Source: Paenarthrobacter aurescens
GTDB taxonomy: Bacteria > Actinomycetota > Actinomycetes > Actinomycetales > Micrococcaceae
DNA: 64,000 nt
Reading direction: 5' to 3'
Assembly: GCF_041549525.1 (NCBI RefSeq)
Contig: NZ_CP157456.1
Location: 1,488,001 to 1,552,000, forward strand
This document shows, one piece after another, positions 1 to 8,315 of the stretch (the stretch's first letter is position 1; each line of letters starts with the position of its first letter). The position numbers and the translations under genes were made by a program. The notes beneath the pieces were generated by a model. It worked only from the letters and a program-made list of their open reading frames with translations, was not told the DNA's origin and searched no databases.

Positions 1-207
1 ATAGGGGGAGACGTACACGCACACTTGCTCGCCGTCGAGCCTGCGGCGCAGCTTCTCCCCGGCAAGCCTCGCTTCCTCCACACCGCGTTCGGTCAAGGGG
101 ATCCGGTAGTCCGGCACGCGGTTGTAGATGGTGGTGTCGGCATTCGCGGCAGACTGTCCATGCCGGATCATGAAGATTCTCTCAGGGGCGCCCATCCCAC
201 CAAGCAT
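1..207 (-). CDS. Histidine phosphatase family protein, 3' part missing
   Basis: The reverse strand reads IFMIRHGQSAANADTTIYN near the N-terminus. RHGQ is the phosphate-binding motif with the catalytic histidine of the phosphoglycerate mutase-like (histidine phosphatase) superfamily. The frame stays open to the window edge, so only about 69 N-terminal residues are visible and the second catalytic histidine cannot be checked. Two in-frame ATGs exist, at 207 and 195; neither has a strong ribosome binding site, and I took the outer one. The substrate cannot be told from this fragment. Confidence 0.8.
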   Translation of the reverse strand, partial: MLGGMGAPERIFMIRHGQSAANADTTIYNRVPDYRIPLTERGVEEARLAGEKLRRRLDGEQVCVYVSPY

Positions 208-283
208 AGGGCGCTGCCGCTGCTGGTCCGGCAAGGTGTGCGGTTCACGGCAAAGTGGCAGGGAGTAAGGGCAAGATAGGTAC

Positions 284-1057
284 ATGTTCCTTGCTTCCCG
301 CCGACGGCTGCGAGCCGAAGTACTTATTGTGCTGGGCCTGTCCCTGGGCCAGTCGGCCGTCTACTCCGTGGTGCAGTTGCTGGACAAGATGTCGCGGGCA
401 CCGTTGGCTGATGCCACATCAACGCTGAACAGGTCCCAAAGCACGCGCGAGTATTTTGATCTCACTTACCAGCTTCTGGACATTGTGTTCGCCCTGGTGC
501 CCGTGGCGCTGGTGTTCTACTTCCTGTCCACCCATGTGCCCGCGTCCAAGGAGGGAAGCGGCGGCTCGGCATTCGCCCGGCTCGGTTTCAACTTTGCCCG
601 GCCCGGCAAGGACCTTCTCCAAGGCCTCGGTCTGGCAGCGGCCATAGGCATCCCTTCGTTGGGACTGTACGCCGCCGGCCGCGCCTTGGGGATTACCACG
701 GCCATTGTGCCCAGCGGCCTGGACGCCTACTGGTGGACGGTGCCGGTGCTGATCCTCTCGGCCATGCGCCACGCGATCGTCGAGGAAGTGATCGTGGTGG
801 GCTACCTCATGGACCGGTTCGGAAAGTTCGGGTGGAGTGTCCCGGCAGCCATTGTGGTCAGCGCCCTCCTGCGGGGAAGCTACCACCTGTACCAAGGATT
901 CGGCCCGTTCATAGGGAACGTGGTCATGGGTTTGGTGTTCGCATGGATCTACACAAAAACCAAACGCGTGATGCCCCTGGTGATTGCCCACGCACTATTG
1001 GACATTGTGGCGTTCGTAGGATTCAGCCTGTTCGGCAAGGCCATAGGCCTTGGATAG
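284..1057 (+). CDS. CPBP family intramembrane metalloprotease (CAAX/Abi type)
   Basis: A 257-residue protein with several hydrophobic segments. Family landmarks are a Glu pair at 167-168 in a membrane helix (VEEVIVVGYLMDRF), a histidine at 201 in RGSYHLYQG, and HALLD at 236-240. Together these make the metal and catalytic site of CPBP (CAAX prenyl protease 2-like) membrane proteases. The Arg of the EExxxR form is absent (Val172), so this is a divergent subgroup. The substrate is unknown; relatives act in protein maturation or bacteriocin immunity. CAAGAT at 272-277 lies six bases before the ATG and no Shine-Dalgarno is evident, so the mRNA may be leaderless. Confidence 0.8.
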   Translation: MFLASRRRLRAEVLIVLGLSLGQSAVYSVVQLLDKMSRAPLADATSTLNRSQSTREYFDLTYQLLDIVFALVPVALVFYFLSTHVPASKEGSGGSAFARLGFNFARPGKDLLQGLGLAAAIGIPSLGLYAAGRALGITTAIVPSGLDAYWWTVPVLILSAMRHAIVEEVIVVGYLMDRFGKFGWSVPAAIVVSALLRGSYHLYQGFGPFIGNVVMGLVFAWIYTKTKRVMPLVIAHALLDIVAFVGFSLFGKAIGLG

Positions 1058-1072
1058 GGGCGCTTAAAAGTA

Positions 1073-1124
1073 TTCGGCCGCCATCGGTGGGTGACGTCAT
1101 TGGCACCCGCTGATGGCGGCCGAA
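1073..1124. terminator. Bidirectional terminator-like hairpin
   Basis: A perfect 13-bp inverted repeat, TTCGGCCGCCATC (1073-1085) and GATGGCGGCCGAA (1112-1124), lies between the convergent CPBP and VOC genes. There is no T-run, as is common for actinobacterial terminators. Confidence 0.7.
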
Positions 1125-1161
1125 GCTATGCCCGGAGCTCAGTCCGGAGGGAGGGAACTTC

Positions 1162-1800
1162 TCAGATGGTGACGGCTCCGGAAGCGGTTTCGAACGTTAC
1201 AGACATGATGCCGGGCGTGCCGTGCGGCGCCATCCACTGGACTGCCACGTCCTCAAGCGGCTTCTCCACGGGCTCACCCAACCACTCGGTGACGCGCTCA
1301 GCCGAGCCTGCAATGGTGAGGCTGGACATCTTGACGTCGCTTTCGTAAATCCTGGACGGGTGCAGTGAGGGGTCGCCCTCCCACTTGAGCAGGTAGGGCA
1401 CCTGGGGATCGGCGATCAGGCCGAGGATGCCAATCTGCTGCCACACCAATTCGCGGCCGTCGGGGAACTTGCGGTTGCCCGGGACAGCGGCGCGGCCGAG
1501 GCGGTCTTCGAAGGGGGCGAGGTCGTCAACGGCGACGCACCAGCCCATCCATCCACCGCCGGCAGCCGAGCGTGCACGGACTGCCTGGCCAAAGGGTGCT
1601 TTGTCAGAAGCGGGGTGGTCCAGGACTTCCACCACTTCCAGGTACTTGTTATCCGCAAGGGGAATGATCATGTTCCGGGTGCCAAAGCGCGGGTGCACTC
1701 CGCCCCGGACAGCGTCCACTCCCAGTGCCGCGGAAATTCGTTCGGTGGTGGCCAAAAGGCCATCTCGTTCACAGGCGTAAGAGACGTGATCCATGCGCAT
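1162..1800 (-). CDS. VOC family protein (glyoxalase-like domain)
   Basis: About 212 residues from ATG 1800 (MRMDHVSYAC), with ATG 1794 also possible. The frame stays open upstream to 1890, but that part does not look like protein. DHVSYAC at the start, followed by GVHPRFGTRNMIIPL and NKYLEVVEVLDHP, is typical of the single-chain glyoxalase-like domain (Glyoxalase_3 type) of the vicinal oxygen chelate superfamily. The reaction is unknown. It is divergent from metY and convergent with the CPBP gene, so it is probably a single transcription unit. Confidence 0.75.
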   Translation of the reverse strand: MRMDHVSYACERDGLLATTERISAALGVDAVRGGVHPRFGTRNMIIPLADNKYLEVVEVLDHPASDKAPFGQAVRARSAAGGGWMGWCVAVDDLAPFEDRLGRAAVPGNRKFPDGRELVWQQIGILGLIADPQVPYLLKWEGDPSLHPSRIYESDVKMSSLTIAGSAERVTEWLGEPVEKPLEDVAVQWMAPHGTPGIMSVTFETASGAVTI

Positions 1801-1958
1801 GGCTTCATCTTGGCACTTTGTGATCAGGGTCTCAGCTAAGTCAAGCCTAACCAACATAGGATGTGCGCAACCATCTCCGCTGGACGTCATGGAAGGACGC
1901 TGGGAGACCGAAAGATTCCACCGGCGTCATAAAGCTGTCCCGGCGTCCGGACTGTTCT

Positions 1959-1964
1959 TAGACT
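1959..1964 (+). promoter_or_regulatory. Possible -10 element of metY
   Basis: TAGACT, the same hexamer that precedes the metX riboswitch (3512-3517). It would give a metY leader of roughly 75 nt. No convincing -35 box is seen. I looked for a SAM riboswitch in this leader and found none. Confidence 0.3.
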
Positions 1965-2047
1965 GGCCCCAGCTCAGCTGCTCCACAGCAATTCCAAGGT
2001 CACGCTCATTGCGTGCCAAACCCATGCGTCACGAACAGGAGAACTCC

Positions 2048-3364
2048 ATGTCCCAAGGATGGTCTTTCGAAACCCGCCAGATCCACGCCGGTCAGGAGCC
2101 TGACTCAGCCACCGGGGCCCGCTCGCTCCCGATCTACCAGACCACGTCCTTCGTGTTCCCCAGCGCCGAGAGTGCAGCCAACCGCTTTGCCCTGGCCGAA
2201 CTCGCTCCCATTTACACGCGGATCGGCAACCCCACCCAGGATGCCGTGGAGCAGCGGGTCGCCAGCCTTGAGGGCGGTCTGGGTGCTCTCCTGCTCAGCT
2301 CCGGACAGGCAGCTGAGACGTTCGCCATCCTGAACATCGCCGAAGCCGGTGATCACATCGTGGCCAGCCCCAGCCTCTACGGCGGAACCTACAACCTGCT
2401 GGCCCACACCCTGAAGAAGTTCGGCATCTCCGTCACCTTCGTTCAAGATCCGGACAATCTGGAGCAGTGGCGTGACGCCGTACAGCCGAACACTAAATTG
2501 TTCTTCGGCGAAGTTGTTTCCAATCCCCGCCAGGACGTGCTGGACATCGAGGGCATCGCCCGCACGGCCCACCAGGCCGGCGTGCCCCTGATCGTGGACA
2601 ACACGCTTTCAACGCCGTACCTGATCCGCCCCATTGAATGGGGTGCTGACATTGTGGTCCACTCCGCAACCAAGTATCTGGGTGGTCACGGCTCGGCAAT
2701 CGCAGGAGTGATTGTGGACTCCGGCAACTTCGATTTCGGCAAGGATCCGGAGCGTTTCCCCGGCTTCAACACCCCGGACCCCAGCTACAACGGGCTGGTG
2801 TATGCGCGCGACCTGGGCAAGGACGGTGCCCTGGGCGCCAACCTCTCCTATATCCTCAAGGCCCGCGTTCAGTTGCTCCGGGATCTCGGCTCTGCTGTCT
2901 CGCCCTTCAATGCCTTCCTCATTGCCCAAGGCCTGGAAACCCTGAGCCTGCGTGTGGAACGTCATGTTGCCAACGCCACCAAGGTGGCTGAATGGCTGGA
3001 AAGCCACGACGACGTCGAATCGGTCGCCTACGCCGGCCTGCCCTCGAGCCCCTGGTATGACCGTGGCCGGAAGTACGGACCCAAGGGCACAGGCGCAATC
3101 GTTGCCTTCAACATCAAGGGCGGCGTGGAAGCCGGTAAGCGTTTTGTGGACGGCCTCGAGCTGCACTCGCACGTTGCCAACATAGGCGACGTCCGCTCAC
3201 TGGTGATCCACCCGGCCTCCACCACCCACAGCCAGTTGACGGTGGAACAGCAGCTGGCTGCAGGCGTCAACCCCGGCTTGGTGCGTTTGTCCGTGGGCAT
3301 TGAGCACGTCGACGACATCATTGCCGACCTCGAAGCCGGATTCCGGGCCGCAAAGGGCGCCTGA
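2048..3364 (+). CDS. metY: O-acetylhomoserine aminocarboxypropyltransferase (sulfhydrylase)
   Basis: A PLP enzyme that makes homocysteine from O-acetyl-L-homoserine and sulfide, in cytoplasmic methionine synthesis. From ATG 2048 it is 438 residues, the usual length for MetY and longer than cystathionine gamma-synthase. The start SQGWSFETRQIHAG is typical of the family; the frame is open far upstream, but AGGAG about six bases before 2048 fixes the start. The PLP lysine is K209 in SATKYLGGHGS, and DNT at 184-186 holds the cofactor-binding Asp. metX, which makes its substrate, follows 295 bp downstream behind its own riboswitch, so the two genes probably have separate promoters. Confidence 0.95.
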   Translation: MSQGWSFETRQIHAGQEPDSATGARSLPIYQTTSFVFPSAESAANRFALAELAPIYTRIGNPTQDAVEQRVASLEGGLGALLLSSGQAAETFAILNIAEAGDHIVASPSLYGGTYNLLAHTLKKFGISVTFVQDPDNLEQWRDAVQPNTKLFFGEVVSNPRQDVLDIEGIARTAHQAGVPLIVDNTLSTPYLIRPIEWGADIVVHSATKYLGGHGSAIAGVIVDSGNFDFGKDPERFPGFNTPDPSYNGLVYARDLGKDGALGANLSYILKARVQLLRDLGSAVSPFNAFLIAQGLETLSLRVERHVANATKVAEWLESHDDVESVAYAGLPSSPWYDRGRKYGPKGTGAIVAFNIKGGVEAGKRFVDGLELHSHVANIGDVRSLVIHPASTTHSQLTVEQQLAAGVNPGLVRLSVGIEHVDDIIADLEAGFRAAKGA

Positions 3365-3389
3365 CGTCCAGAGCTCCCTGCACTGTCCA

Positions 3390-3430
3390 GGCTGCCGCCC
3401 GTGCCGACGATTATTCGCCGGGCGGCAGCC
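3390..3430 (+). terminator. Hairpin terminator after metY
   Basis: GGCTGCCGCCCG (3390-3401) pairs perfectly with CGGGCGGCAGCC (3419-3430). It sits 25 bp after the metY stop, with no U-tract. Confidence 0.7.
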
Positions 3431-3511
3431 CTGAGAGCCCGTCCATGAATGATGAGGCCCAAAACCGTCACACTGTTGTCACATTCTTCGCCATAACCAC
3501 CCTGCGTTTCC

Positions 3512-3517
3512 TAGACT
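3512..3517 (+). promoter_or_regulatory. Probable -10 element of the metX transcript
   Basis: TAGACT lies about ten bases before the first stem of the SAM-IV riboswitch, which places transcription start just ahead of the aptamer. The -35 region is weak. Confidence 0.4.
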
Positions 3518-3526
3518 CTTGGTATT

Positions 3527-3645
3527 AGGTCATGAGTGCCAGCAAAAAGCCCCGGCTTGCTGGCCGGCAACCCTCCTCCGCGGTGGGGTGCCCCGGGTGA
3601 AGACCTGGCCTGTTCGCACGCAAGGCGACGGGCAAGCGCGAGGTT
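3527..3645 (+). promoter_or_regulatory. SAM-IV riboswitch controlling metX
   Basis: Closing stem AGGTC (3527-3531) pairs with GACCT (3602-3606). Between them lie the blocks I know from SAM-IV: GAGTGCCAGC, CCCCGGCTTGCTGGCCGGC, AACCCTCC, CGGTGGGGTGCCCCGGGTGA. GACGGGCAAGCGCG near 3628-3641 fits the downstream pseudoknot part. The RNA binds S-adenosylmethionine and is known from Actinobacteria upstream of sulfur genes. Its 3' end is about 15 bases from the metX ATG and no T-run terminator is seen, so I infer that SAM blocks translation initiation rather than elongation. Confidence 0.9.
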
Positions 3646-3659
3646 AAGGTGTCAAAGGA

Positions 3660-4781
3660 ATGACCATTACTGCTACAGCCCTCCCAAAATCCGGAGAAGA
3701 AGACGGAACCGTCAAGTACGTTGGCATAGGACCGCTGGAACTTGAAGCCGGTGGTTTCCTCCCGGACGTGGTGCTTGCTTACGAGACGTGGGGGAAGCTG
3801 AACGCTGATGCTTCCAACGCGGTGCTGATCCAGCACGCACTTACCGGCAGCACCCATGTAGCGCGCGGCGCGACGGACGAAGAAGGCTGGTGGGAGCAGC
3901 TGGTTGGGCCCGGTGCCACGATCGACACCAACAAGTACTTCGTGATCTCCATCAACATCGTGGGCGGCTGTTACGGCAGCACCGGCCCATCATCAGAAGC
4001 GCCGGACGGACGCCCGTGGGGCTCACGTTTCCCGCTGGTCACCCTGCGCGACAGCACTGAGGCTGAGTCGCGCCTCGCTGACGCACTGGGAATCGAGGCC
4101 TGGCACGCAGTCCTGGGAGGGTCCATGGGCGGCGCGCGCGCCCTTGAATGGGCTGTGACGTTCCCGGACAGGGTCAAACGCTGCGCAGTGATTTCGGTGG
4201 GCGCCTACAGCACGGCCGAACAAATCGCTTTCGCCCAGGCCCAAACCCTGGCCATCAGGCAGGACCCCAACTTCAACAACGGCGATTACTACGGTGGTAC
4301 TGCGCCGGAGCACGGCTTGGCGTTGGCCCGGCGCATCGCCCACATCACCTACCGCTCGGCGTTGGAGCTGGACTTACGCTTCGGCAGGGAAGCCCAGCAT
4401 CAGGAAAGCCCTTTGGCTGCTGCCGTTTTGGGGGAGCGGGGCCGATACCAAGTTGAAAGCTACCTGGACCATCAGGGAAACAAACTGGTCCGCCGTTTTG
4501 ATGCCAACAGTTACATCGCCATCACCGAGGCCCTTATGTCCCACGACGTCGCCAGGAACCGCGGCTCGTTGGAGACAGCCCTGTCCCTCGCCACGGCGGA
4601 GTTCTTTGTGGCGGCAGTGGACACGGACAGGCTCTACTTCCCGGCGCAGTCACGGGAACTTGCTGCTGCGCTCCCCGGCGAAGTGCCGGTTCATGTCATT
4701 GAGGCGCCCATCGGCCATGACGGCTTCCTCACCGAAATCGGCCAGCTGTCAGCACAGCTTCGCGAAGCGTTTTTCGCCTGA
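3660..4781 (+). CDS. metX: Homoserine O-acetyltransferase
   Basis: 373 residues. Transfers acetyl from acetyl-CoA to L-homoserine, the first committed step of methionine synthesis, giving the substrate of MetY. Alpha/beta hydrolase fold: nucleophile S155 in LGGSMGGARALEW, likely catalytic Asp323 in DTDRLYFP, and His353 in PIGHDGF. The start YVGIGPLELEAGGFLPDV is typical. The ATG is close to the riboswitch; AAGGTG at 3646-3650 may be the ribosome binding site. The gene is convergent with the next one, only nine bases apart. Confidence 0.95.
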   Translation: MTITATALPKSGEEDGTVKYVGIGPLELEAGGFLPDVVLAYETWGKLNADASNAVLIQHALTGSTHVARGATDEEGWWEQLVGPGATIDTNKYFVISINIVGGCYGSTGPSSEAPDGRPWGSRFPLVTLRDSTEAESRLADALGIEAWHAVLGGSMGGARALEWAVTFPDRVKRCAVISVGAYSTAEQIAFAQAQTLAIRQDPNFNNGDYYGGTAPEHGLALARRIAHITYRSALELDLRFGREAQHQESPLAAAVLGERGRYQVESYLDHQGNKLVRRFDANSYIAITEALMSHDVARNRGSLETALSLATAEFFVAAVDTDRLYFPAQSRELAAALPGEVPVHVIEAPIGHDGFLTEIGQLSAQLREAFFA

Positions 4782-4790
4782 ACCGGCAAC

Positions 4791-5225
4791 TCAGCCGTTC
4801 ATGATCTCGCCGCGCTGCCGCATGTAGTCCTCCATGGCGATCTCGCCGTTGCTGAACTTCGCGTCCAGCTCGGCGAGCTTGCGCGCACGGAAGCCCTGCG
4901 GCTCCGAACCGTACGTTGCGGGAAACGTGCTGGGGGATGACGGGCTCGACGGCGGCCCGGACTGCGGTGCGTCATCCGCGGGGCGGATGGTGCTCGGCCC
5001 GGACGGATAGCCCGGGTAGTTCTGCGGCGGATACTGCTGTCCTGGGTGCTGCTGCGGCGGGTACTGCTGCTGCGGGTAGCCTGGGCCGGGCAGATTCTGC
5101 GGGGGATACCCTGGGGCGCGAAAGTCTCCGTGTTGGATCCGGCGCGCCCGGGAGCGGTTATACATGCGGATTCCGAGTGGAATCAGCCACGAGCAGACGA
5201 TGATCCAGAAGATCAGATTGTTCAC
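4791..5225 (-). CDS. Small membrane protein with Pro/Gln-rich linker and SHOCT-like tail
   Basis: 144 residues. One N-terminal membrane helix (NLIFWIIVCSWLIPLGIRMY) is followed by a basic stop-transfer patch (RSRARR), then about 70 residues rich in Pro, Gln and Tyr with PQQYPPQ-type repeats. The C-terminal 35 residues (RKLAELDAKFSNGEIAMEDY) resemble a SHOCT oligomerisation domain. A role in a membrane-bound assembly is plausible, but the function is unknown. Confidence 0.75.
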   Translation of the reverse strand: MNNLIFWIIVCSWLIPLGIRMYNRSRARRIQHGDFRAPGYPPQNLPGPGYPQQQYPPQQHPGQQYPPQNYPGYPSGPSTIRPADDAPQSGPPSSPSSPSTFPATYGSEPQGFRARKLAELDAKFSNGEIAMEDYMRQRGEIMNG

Positions 5226-5254
5226 GGTGCAGGCCTCCTAGGTCTCACCCCAGC

Positions 5255-6469
5255 TTAGTCCTGTGCCCTTGGACCGTTCCCGCCACGTCGCACCAGTGTG
5301 GTGTTCATGCCCAGGAACCGGCCGTACCGGTCCACCTCGGCTTCCAAGGCTGCTTGCTCTGCCGCGGTGGCCGGACGGTTCATCCGGACGTCCAGCTGGC
5401 AGGCCCCGCCGGAGAATCCGTGACGCCACCATCCGGCCAACCTGCCATCCAGCAGGACCACGTGCATGGGGCCGTTGTCCTCGGGGAAGTACGGTGCTGT
5501 CCCACCGAGGAAGTGCCGTGATTGCGAGTAGCCCATCACGTATTCGTCGTAGCACTGGATGAGGTCGATTCGGGGTAGCGCAGCGTCCTCAGCCACTGAA
5601 GGGTCTTCGGTAGCGTCCCCGCTGGCCAGCGGTTCTACTTCTTCAGCTGCCAGGTAATAAGGAAGCCCATCAAGCTCAAGGGTGCCCAGGGCTCCGGGAG
5701 AGAGGTCCTGTGCCACCTGGATTCCACGCTTCACGTCCTTCATGGTCAGCCCGGACCACACCGCACAGTCCTTCACGGTTGCAGGGCCGCGGCTGCTGAA
5801 GTATCGCAGTGCCAGTTGCCCCAGTGCCTGTTCACGATCCTCTCCGGCCAACGGTGTGGGAAGGAAACCGGGAACGCGCTCCTCGAACAGGGCATAGGTC
5901 TGTTTCAGGGCGCCGCCGGAGGATCGGACGGGGGAGCCGCTCACCAGGACACGGCTGATTTCGGCATGCATGAGGTGGTAGATGAAGCCCAATCCCTTAC
6001 TGGGGAAGCCCGCTTCTTCCAGAACCTGGGCCAGTTCCTCGCGTGTCTTGTGGGCCCCGTCCGCCACCGCCGCAGCCAGGATTTGGCCGCTCCTTGCAGC
6101 AGCGTCCTCATCAATTCCGGTTTGGCGATACATCCCTTTGTTGCCTTGGTGCAGGCGGTCTGCGGATAATCCCATCAGCCAGCCGAGGTCCTCCCGGTGC
6201 ACAAAGTGCCAGGTGGGGCGCAGGATGTGTGTCCGCAGAATGGTTCCATCAGCTACGGCCTGCTCAACATCCGAGGCCGTGACCATGGAGGAAGGATGGG
6301 GGGAGCTTCTTTGCGAGAGCGTCCACCGCGCATAGGGGAATTCCTGTGATTGGACGGCCAGGAGGTTGCGGACCGCATCCGCGGGGTTGTCGGCGTAGGG
6401 GGCGCGCAATTGTTGGCGCCGGAGTCGTGTCCGCCGGATACTCTCCGCGCCTGCTGGGGGGATGGTCAC
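5255..6469 (-). CDS. Winged-helix protein of the AlkZ-like (HTH_42) DNA glycosylase superfamily
   Basis: 404 residues from GTG 6469. This start begins one base after the stop of the SGNH hydrolase gene (TGACGTG); the frame is open to 6547, but a start there would lie inside the neighbour. The N-terminal SIRRTRLRRQQL followed by NLLAVQSQEFPYARW fits the HTH_42 family. QSQ at about residues 40-42 corresponds to the catalytic QxQ of Streptomyces AlkZ, which unhooks azinomycin interstrand crosslinks. Base-excision activity on bulky or crosslink adducts is therefore inferred; no biosynthetic cluster is nearby. Coupling to the lipase-like gene suggests one mRNA, not shared function. Confidence 0.75.
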   Translation of the reverse strand: MTIPPAGAESIRRTRLRRQQLRAPYADNPADAVRNLLAVQSQEFPYARWTLSQRSSPHPSSMVTASDVEQAVADGTILRTHILRPTWHFVHREDLGWLMGLSADRLHQGNKGMYRQTGIDEDAAARSGQILAAAVADGAHKTREELAQVLEEAGFPSKGLGFIYHLMHAEISRVLVSGSPVRSSGGALKQTYALFEERVPGFLPTPLAGEDREQALGQLALRYFSSRGPATVKDCAVWSGLTMKDVKRGIQVAQDLSPGALGTLELDGLPYYLAAEEVEPLASGDATEDPSVAEDAALPRIDLIQCYDEYVMGYSQSRHFLGGTAPYFPEDNGPMHVVLLDGRLAGWWRHGFSGGACQLDVRMNRPATAAEQAALEAEVDRYGRFLGMNTTLVRRGGNGPRAQD

Positions 6470-6470
6470 G

Positions 6471-7334
6471 TCAGCGGCGTGGCAACACGCTGCCGGAGGA
6501 GCCAAAGACAGGTCCCGGCGTCGGGCGTTTCGGTGTGATGCCGTCACCGGAGGATTGGTGCCGAAGCCGGCGGATCACCCACGGGACAAAGTACTCACGT
6601 GCCCAGACCAGGTCCGAGGACCTCGCCTCACGCCAGGTGCGGGGCGGGAGGGCTTTGGGTACAAGGGGCTCAAGTGTGTGGCGAACGTTCAGCGCCTCCA
6701 GCACCATCATGGCGATGGTGTGGTGCCCCAGCGGCGAGAAATGCAGGCGGTCCACGTCCCACATCTGGTAGTCCGCCAGCTGCCGCAGGGACCACATGTC
6801 CGCGATGACGGCGTCGTGCCGTGCGGCCACTGTCCGGAGGTTCTCGTTGTAGATAGCCACCTTGCCGCGGATGCGTCCCAACACCGATGATGCCGTGTCA
6901 GGACCATTGAAAAGCACCACGGTGGCACCACCTGAGCTCAACTCCGCAACTGCGGCATCAAGCTTTTCGGCCAACAGATCAGGATCGCCGCCGGGGCGGA
7001 TGAGGTCATTGCCGCCGGCTGAAATGGACACGAGGTCCGGTTGGAGATCCAGGCAGGGTCCCACCTGTTCATCGATGATCTGCTGCAGCAGCCTGCCCCG
7101 GATGGCGAGGTTTGCGTAGGCGAAGTCCTCCTGGCCCCGGCCCAGTTCTTCGGCAACGCGATCCGCCCAACCGCGGTTGCCGCCGGGGTTGCGGGGCTCG
7201 GGATCGCCGATGCCCTCGGTGAAGGAGTCACCCAAAGCCACATAGCGGGTCCATGGGTGCTTCTGGATGGACTCGAGGGGCTCCGGGGCGGGCTCGCCCG
7301 GATTCAGTAAAGGATTGTTCTCACTCACGCTCAT
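6471..7334 (-). CDS. SGNH/GDSL hydrolase family protein
   Basis: 287 residues from ATG 7334 (MSVSENNPLLNPG). SGNH blocks are in order: nucleophile S37 in YVALGDSFTEG, the glycine block in YANLAIRGRLLQQ, Asn in SISAGGNDLI, and the Asp/His pair in VDRLHFSPLGHH. Members are esterases or lipases of varied specificity. No signal peptide is seen, so it is probably cytoplasmic. It is the first gene of a two-gene operon with the AlkZ-like gene and is divergent from a second esterase; the 70-bp gap holds a GTTA-N8-TAAC site. Confidence 0.88.
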   Translation of the reverse strand: MSVSENNPLLNPGEPAPEPLESIQKHPWTRYVALGDSFTEGIGDPEPRNPGGNRGWADRVAEELGRGQEDFAYANLAIRGRLLQQIIDEQVGPCLDLQPDLVSISAGGNDLIRPGGDPDLLAEKLDAAVAELSSGGATVVLFNGPDTASSVLGRIRGKVAIYNENLRTVAARHDAVIADMWSLRQLADYQMWDVDRLHFSPLGHHTIAMMVLEALNVRHTLEPLVPKALPPRTWREARSSDLVWAREYFVPWVIRRLRHQSSGDGITPKRPTPGPVFGSSGSVLPRR

Positions 7335-7373
7335 ATCCTGCACCGTGAGCTCCAACCTACGCCACCGTAGGTT

Positions 7374-7389
7374 GTTACTTGTGGGTAAC
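7374..7389. promoter_or_regulatory. GTTA-N8-TAAC palindrome in a divergent promoter region
   Basis: GTTACTTGTGGGTAAC has five-base arms and lies between the divergent SGNH hydrolase and phospholipase genes. Its layout matches the sites at 28494-28509 and 54818-54859. Operator function is inferred. Confidence 0.35.
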
Positions 7390-7404
7390 TGCAAGAATGG
7401 AGCC

Positions 7405-8055
7405 ATGACTGAAGCACCCGTATTTCCAGCCCCCGTTGTCCTGTGGTCCCACGACGAAGCTGAGCGCGCCGGCAAGCCCCTGTTGGTTCTGCTGCACGGC
7501 TACGGCTCCAACGAGGACGATCTTTTCAGCCTGGCCGGGTTGCTTCCCGACGCCTTTGTTGTAGCTGCCCTTCGCGCGCCGATGCCCATGGGGCCAGGCT
7601 TCACCTGGTTCCCGCTGACAGCGTCAATCGACTATTCGCTTGAAGCTGTAAAGCACGCAGCGGAGTACGCCTTGGAATGGCTGGATACGGTCAAAGCGAA
7701 CCACTCGTCGGTGACCCTGTTGGGCTTCTCCATGGGCATGGCCATGGCTACCACCATGCTCCGCTACCGGCCCGCGGACTTTGCCGCCGTCGTCGGGCTT
7801 TCAGGCTTTGTGATCGACGCCGGTGCTGACGCCGCCTTCCGGGACAACGAGCTGGATGGTTCATTGCCCATGTTCTGGGGCCGGGACCAGCAGGACCCGG
7901 TAATCACCCAGGACAAGATCGAATACACCATGGGCTGGGTGCGCAAACATGTGGACCTCACGAAGGTGCTTTACACGGGCATGTGGCACGGTATCAACCA
8001 GCAGGAGATCGGCCACGTGGGCGAATTCCTCACCCACAAGGTCCTCACTGACTAG
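7405..8055 (+). CDS. Alpha/beta hydrolase of the phospholipase/carboxylesterase family
   Basis: 216 residues, the usual size of the YpfH/carboxylesterase group. Features: oxyanion-hole HGYGSNEDDL at 31-40, nucleophile S109 in GFSMG, Asp in RDQQDPVI, and His in the C-terminal TGMWHG or GHVGEF region. The frame is open back to 7267, but GGAG before ATG 7405 and the family N-terminus set the start. Substrate unknown; short-chain carboxylic or lysophospholipid esters are usual. Divergent from the SGNH hydrolase. Confidence 0.88.
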   Translation: MTEAPVFPAPVVLWSHDEAERAGKPLLVLLHGYGSNEDDLFSLAGLLPDAFVVAALRAPMPMGPGFTWFPLTASIDYSLEAVKHAAEYALEWLDTVKANHSSVTLLGFSMGMAMATTMLRYRPADFAAVVGLSGFVIDAGADAAFRDNELDGSLPMFWGRDQQDPVITQDKIEYTMGWVRKHVDLTKVLYTGMWHGINQQEIGHVGEFLTHKVLTD

Positions 8056-8064
8056 CGGGGGAGA

Positions 8065-8292
8065 TTAGGCGGCGGTGATCCGGACCGTCTGGCCGTTGAC
8101 GGTTACGGTATCGCCCACATGGAGTTGGCGTCCGCGGCGGTCATCAATTTCGTTGTTGACTTTGACCAGTCCGTTCTTGATGAGCTCCGTGGCTTCAACG
8201 CCGTCCTCCACCAGGTTGGCGAGCTTGAGCAGCTGGCCAAGGCGGATCATGTCATCGCGGATGGGGATCTCTTCAATTTCGGGATTGCTCAT
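8065..8292 (-). CDS. RNA-binding S4 domain protein (YbcJ/YaaA-like)
   Basis: 75 residues, one S4 domain: IRLGQLLKLANLVEDG, then AELIKNGLVKVNNE- and RRGRQLHVGDTVTV-type strands, the core by which S4 proteins grip structured RNA. Stand-alone S4 proteins of this size are common and poorly characterised; roles in ribosome or tRNA quality control are suggested. It is convergent with the upstream esterase (ten bases apart) and divergent from the transporter. Confidence 0.85.
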   Translation of the reverse strand: MSNPEIEEIPIRDDMIRLGQLLKLANLVEDGVEATELIKNGLVKVNNEIDDRRGRQLHVGDTVTVNGQTVRITAA

Positions 8293-8315
8293 AGAGCAAT
8301 GATGCCTGAAGTAGT

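Noticed and set aside
1801..2047. SAM riboswitch upstream of metY
   Set aside because: None of the blocks clear at 3527-3645 is present.
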